From: Ignavibacteriota bacterium
GTDB lineage: Bacteria; Bacteroidota; Kapaibacteriia; Palsa-1295
DNA length: 7,464 nucleotides
Direction: 5' to 3'
NCBI GenBank assembly: GCA_003151215.1
Contig: PLXB01000031.1
Location: forward strand, 1,462-8,925
In this document: piece by piece, positions 5,581-7,464 of the stretch
How the letters are laid out: every line of letters begins with the position of its first letter
How positions within the stretch are numbered: the stretch's first letter is position 1
Notes under the pieces: generated by a model
Told to the model about the DNA's origin: nothing
Seen by the model: the letters and a program-made list of their open reading frames with translations, nothing else
Databases searched by the model: none
Translations under genes and position numbers: made by a program

Positions 5581-7239
5581 TTATTTGCTGACGACCATTT
5601 TGATCGTTGCATTTCGCTCACCAGTTACGAGTTTGCAGATGTACGAACCAGCAGCAACTTCACTGCCACTGTTGTCCTTACCATCCCAACGTACTGTGTG
5701 AACGCCTACATCAACATTGCCATCGACGAGGTTACGCACAACCTGACCAAGCTGGTTATAGATTACCAAACTTGCGGACCCTTCGGTGGGTACTGTGTAT
5801 GTCAGATCGGTCGAGCCGATGACGGGTGTGAATGGATTCGGATAGTTCTGTGAAAGCTCAAATTTTGAAGGAGCGCCGCTTTGAATGTTATGAATACCGG
5901 TTACTAATGCCGATGCGGATGAATCAATAAATACATTGTAATAAATACCCCCATTTCCAAACGCTCTTGCATGAACCGCTTTTCCGCTTCCTATCACAGT
6001 TTGACCGTCATCTGAAATGCTGCACCACATAAATGACCCGGGGGAAACAGTTGAAAACAATGGTAAATTTACCATATCTGAAGTTTTAAAAACAAGCAGG
6101 TTTTTTGCTGTATGCGTATAATAATCACCCCATGAACCGGCGCAAAGAAATCTTCCGTTCTTTGAAAACGATACCGCATTCACTTCATCTCCCATTCCGG
6201 TATATGTCCAGATTGGAGTAGAGCTTGTGGAATGGAATAATTTTACTTTACCGTCATAAGTGGAACTGGTAATAAAATTAAGCGTTCCGCAGGCAATATA
6301 ATTACCATCATACGAAACATCAACCGCCGTCATCCAGTTGTAATAGGTCCCTGGCGGTTCCTGGTGCTGCCAAAGCATATTATACGTTGCGCCGTTCCAT
6401 TGATAAGCTTTCACGTATCCGGTGTAGTTAATGATCGCAATAATATTTCCGTTACCGCTGATTGCCATATTGGTTTGCGTTCCACCTATTGCGCCGGAGT
6501 ATAACACTGCGCCGGTATAAGTTCTCATTACCCAAAATGTACTGTATGTATTAACGATTATCAGAGAATCATTCCCTGATATTTTAATTCCCTGAATTCC
6601 TGTTGGGATCCTGTAACGCCACACAGGCACATTAGAACTGCTGTTGAACCCGAATACTGTGCTTGAATCGTTTCTGGATGTAGAGCCGACAAGAAAGTTT
6701 CCGCCGCTTGTTACCGCGACCGGGCCGGCAACGCCTGTATCAGGTAAAGTTGTAAGATCGAAATTCAGGGTAGTTGAACCGTTAGTCCCGTTAAATAAAA
6801 AAATATTCAGGCCGAAACCAGAAGTAACCGCTCCGCCGTTATTTGAAACCGCTACATAATCGTACGGAAGAATGTTCGCAAATGCATGTTCCCATATAGG
6901 AGTGCTATTAGAATTTCCGTAACACGATGTCCTTTGGTTGTTCAAATACCAACCGACTATTGAGCTGTTTCCGTTCCCGGCTTCTACGCAATATGTTCCT
7001 ATTGCAGCAGGCTCCGTGTAGGTATAACGAATAAAAGAAATATTACTATCCGCGTTATCTCTTATAATAACCGACGGAACCGGCTTATAATTGGAATTAT
7101 GAACTACCGGGTTTGTTGTCGTTATCATTCTTCCCTGATTGTCATACGAGTTGTGTGTACCCACCGCATTATCAGGAAGTATTGACTGTGCAAAGATGTA
7201 TTGTGAAAATAAAAGAAAAAATAGTATCGCTGTTTTCAT
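5581..7239 (-). CDS. Secreted beta-propeller-like protein with T9SS C-terminal sorting domain
   Basis: A 552-residue exported protein of unknown function. Residues 1-17 (MKTAILFFLLFSQYIFA) are a signal peptide, probably cut before Q18. Residues about 20-120 are a unique N-terminal region with C84 and C106. Residues about 126-430 hold roughly seven degenerate repeats of 35-55 residues built as SxxGxxxxxG, then a strand such as KVKLF or VFGF, then PxW; examples are VAVTSGGNFLVG, VDVSYDGNYIACG, VSFSKNGRFLCAG and ISDDGQTVIGSG. This resembles a WD40/quinoprotein-like beta-propeller. Residues about 456-552 are a FlgD-like Ig-fold sorting domain: KFELSQNYPNPFTP, YNQLGQVVRNL, VRWDGKDNSG, VAAGSYICKL, ending TIKMVVSK. 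Such proteins cross the outer membrane by T9SS and are anchored or released. No catalytic motif was recognised. The TCG/CGA content changes sharply at the passenger-CTD junction. No clear promoter or Shine-Dalgarno was found upstream. Confidence 0.9.
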   Translation of the reverse strand: MKTAILFFLLFSQYIFAQSILPDNAVGTHNSYDNQGRMITTTNPVVHNSNYKPVPSVIIRDNADSNISFIRYTYTEPAAIGTYCVEAGNGNSSIVGWYLNNQRTSCYGNSNSTPIWEHAFANILPYDYVAVSNNGGAVTSGFGLNIFLFNGTNGSTTLNFDLTTLPDTGVAGPVAVTSGGNFLVGSTSRNDSSTVFGFNSSSNVPVWRYRIPTGIQGIKISGNDSLIIVNTYSTFWVMRTYTGAVLYSGAIGGTQTNMAISGNGNIIAIINYTGYVKAYQWNGATYNMLWQHQEPPGTYYNWMTAVDVSYDGNYIACGTLNFITSSTYDGKVKLFHSTSSTPIWTYTGMGDEVNAVSFSKNGRFLCAGSWGDYYTHTAKNLLVFKTSDMVNLPLFSTVSPGSFMWCSISDDGQTVIGSGKAVHARAFGNGGIYYNVFIDSSASALVTGIHNIQSGAPSKFELSQNYPNPFTPVIGSTDLTYTVPTEGSASLVIYNQLGQVVRNLVDGNVDVGVHTVRWDGKDNSGSEVAAGSYICKLVTGERNATIKMVVSK

Positions 7240-7464
7240 TTCTTTATTGTTAATCTTTATTGATTAGAAAAAAATACATATTAACTTGAAAAATTAAATG
7301 TACAACACTTGATTAATATTTATTAAATGTGTTTTTAAATATAAGTTGATTTTATGGTTGCATCAATTCATTAAAATTCATAATGATGCTTTGCTTTTTG
7401 AATTTTTCTTTACGGAATTTTTAATTTATGTTTGATAAGAAAAATACGGAAGTAAGTAGCGGTT
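7240..7464. other. AT-rich region upstream of the T9SS protein, no gene recognised
   Basis: By hand count 7261-7464 is about 21% GC. No ORF of useful length and no convincing -10/-35 or TAnnTTTG element for the minus-strand gene was found. GC rises again in the last 24 bases, which might be the edge of another gene, but nothing identifiable is present. Confidence 0.5.

Noticed and set aside
5364..5591. Plus-strand frame over the end of lpxA and the terminator
   Set aside because: Out of frame with lpxA and reads through a strong terminator stem; not a gene.

Overview
The window looks like a chromosomal segment from a Gram-negative bacterium of the Bacteroidota/Chlorobiota (FCB) group, most plausibly on the Ignavibacteria/Kapabacteria side. 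This is inferred from four things: a fused LpxC-FabZ lipid A enzyme, a secreted protein ending in a type IX secretion (T9SS) sorting domain with the SQNYPNPF motif, the near absence of Shine-Dalgarno sequences before starts, and one good Bacteroidota-style TAnnTTTG promoter element before lpxA. No tRNA, rRNA, CRISPR array, transposase or phage gene was seen.

Layout: (1) 1-374, minus strand: N-terminal 124 codons of a PhoB-like response regulator that runs off the left edge. (2) 375-637: a divergent intergenic region with a candidate promoter on each side, three 11-bp-phased repeats resembling a Pho box, and a 19-bp near-palindrome. (3) 638-2232, plus strand: pstB (phosphate ABC transporter ATPase) and phoU. 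With the regulator this makes a phosphate-sensing module, but pstS, pstC and pstA are not next to them. (4) 2233-2389: a compact stretch with two hairpins and a perfect 11-bp-arm palindrome. (5) 2390-2815: an OsmC-type thiol peroxidase. (6) 2816-3168: an AT-rich, gene-free stretch. (7) 3169-5479: lpxC-fabZ fusion and lpxA, covering the first and second committed steps of lipid A synthesis plus the fatty-acid dehydratase. (8) 5529-5558: a strong bidirectional terminator. (9) 5581-7239, minus strand: a 552-residue secreted beta-propeller-like protein with a T9SS C-terminal domain. (10) 7240-7464: a very AT-rich tail with no recognisable gene.

Functionally, the left half is phosphate starvation signalling: the regulator would be controlled by its kinase through PstB and PhoU. 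The middle is peroxide defence and outer-membrane lipid A synthesis. The right end is a cell-surface or secreted protein of unknown role. All named enzymes keep their catalytic residues and are probably functional.

The most unusual signal is in the secreted protein. Its C-terminal sorting domain has the base composition and TCG/CGA trinucleotide density of the neighbouring housekeeping genes, while its signal peptide and propeller do not, with the change falling at the domain junction near 5880. That suggests a swapped-in passenger domain, or an assembly join at a conserved motif. The second is the perfect palindrome just upstream of osmC, a good operator candidate. I did not find a convincing wholly new multi-gene system here.
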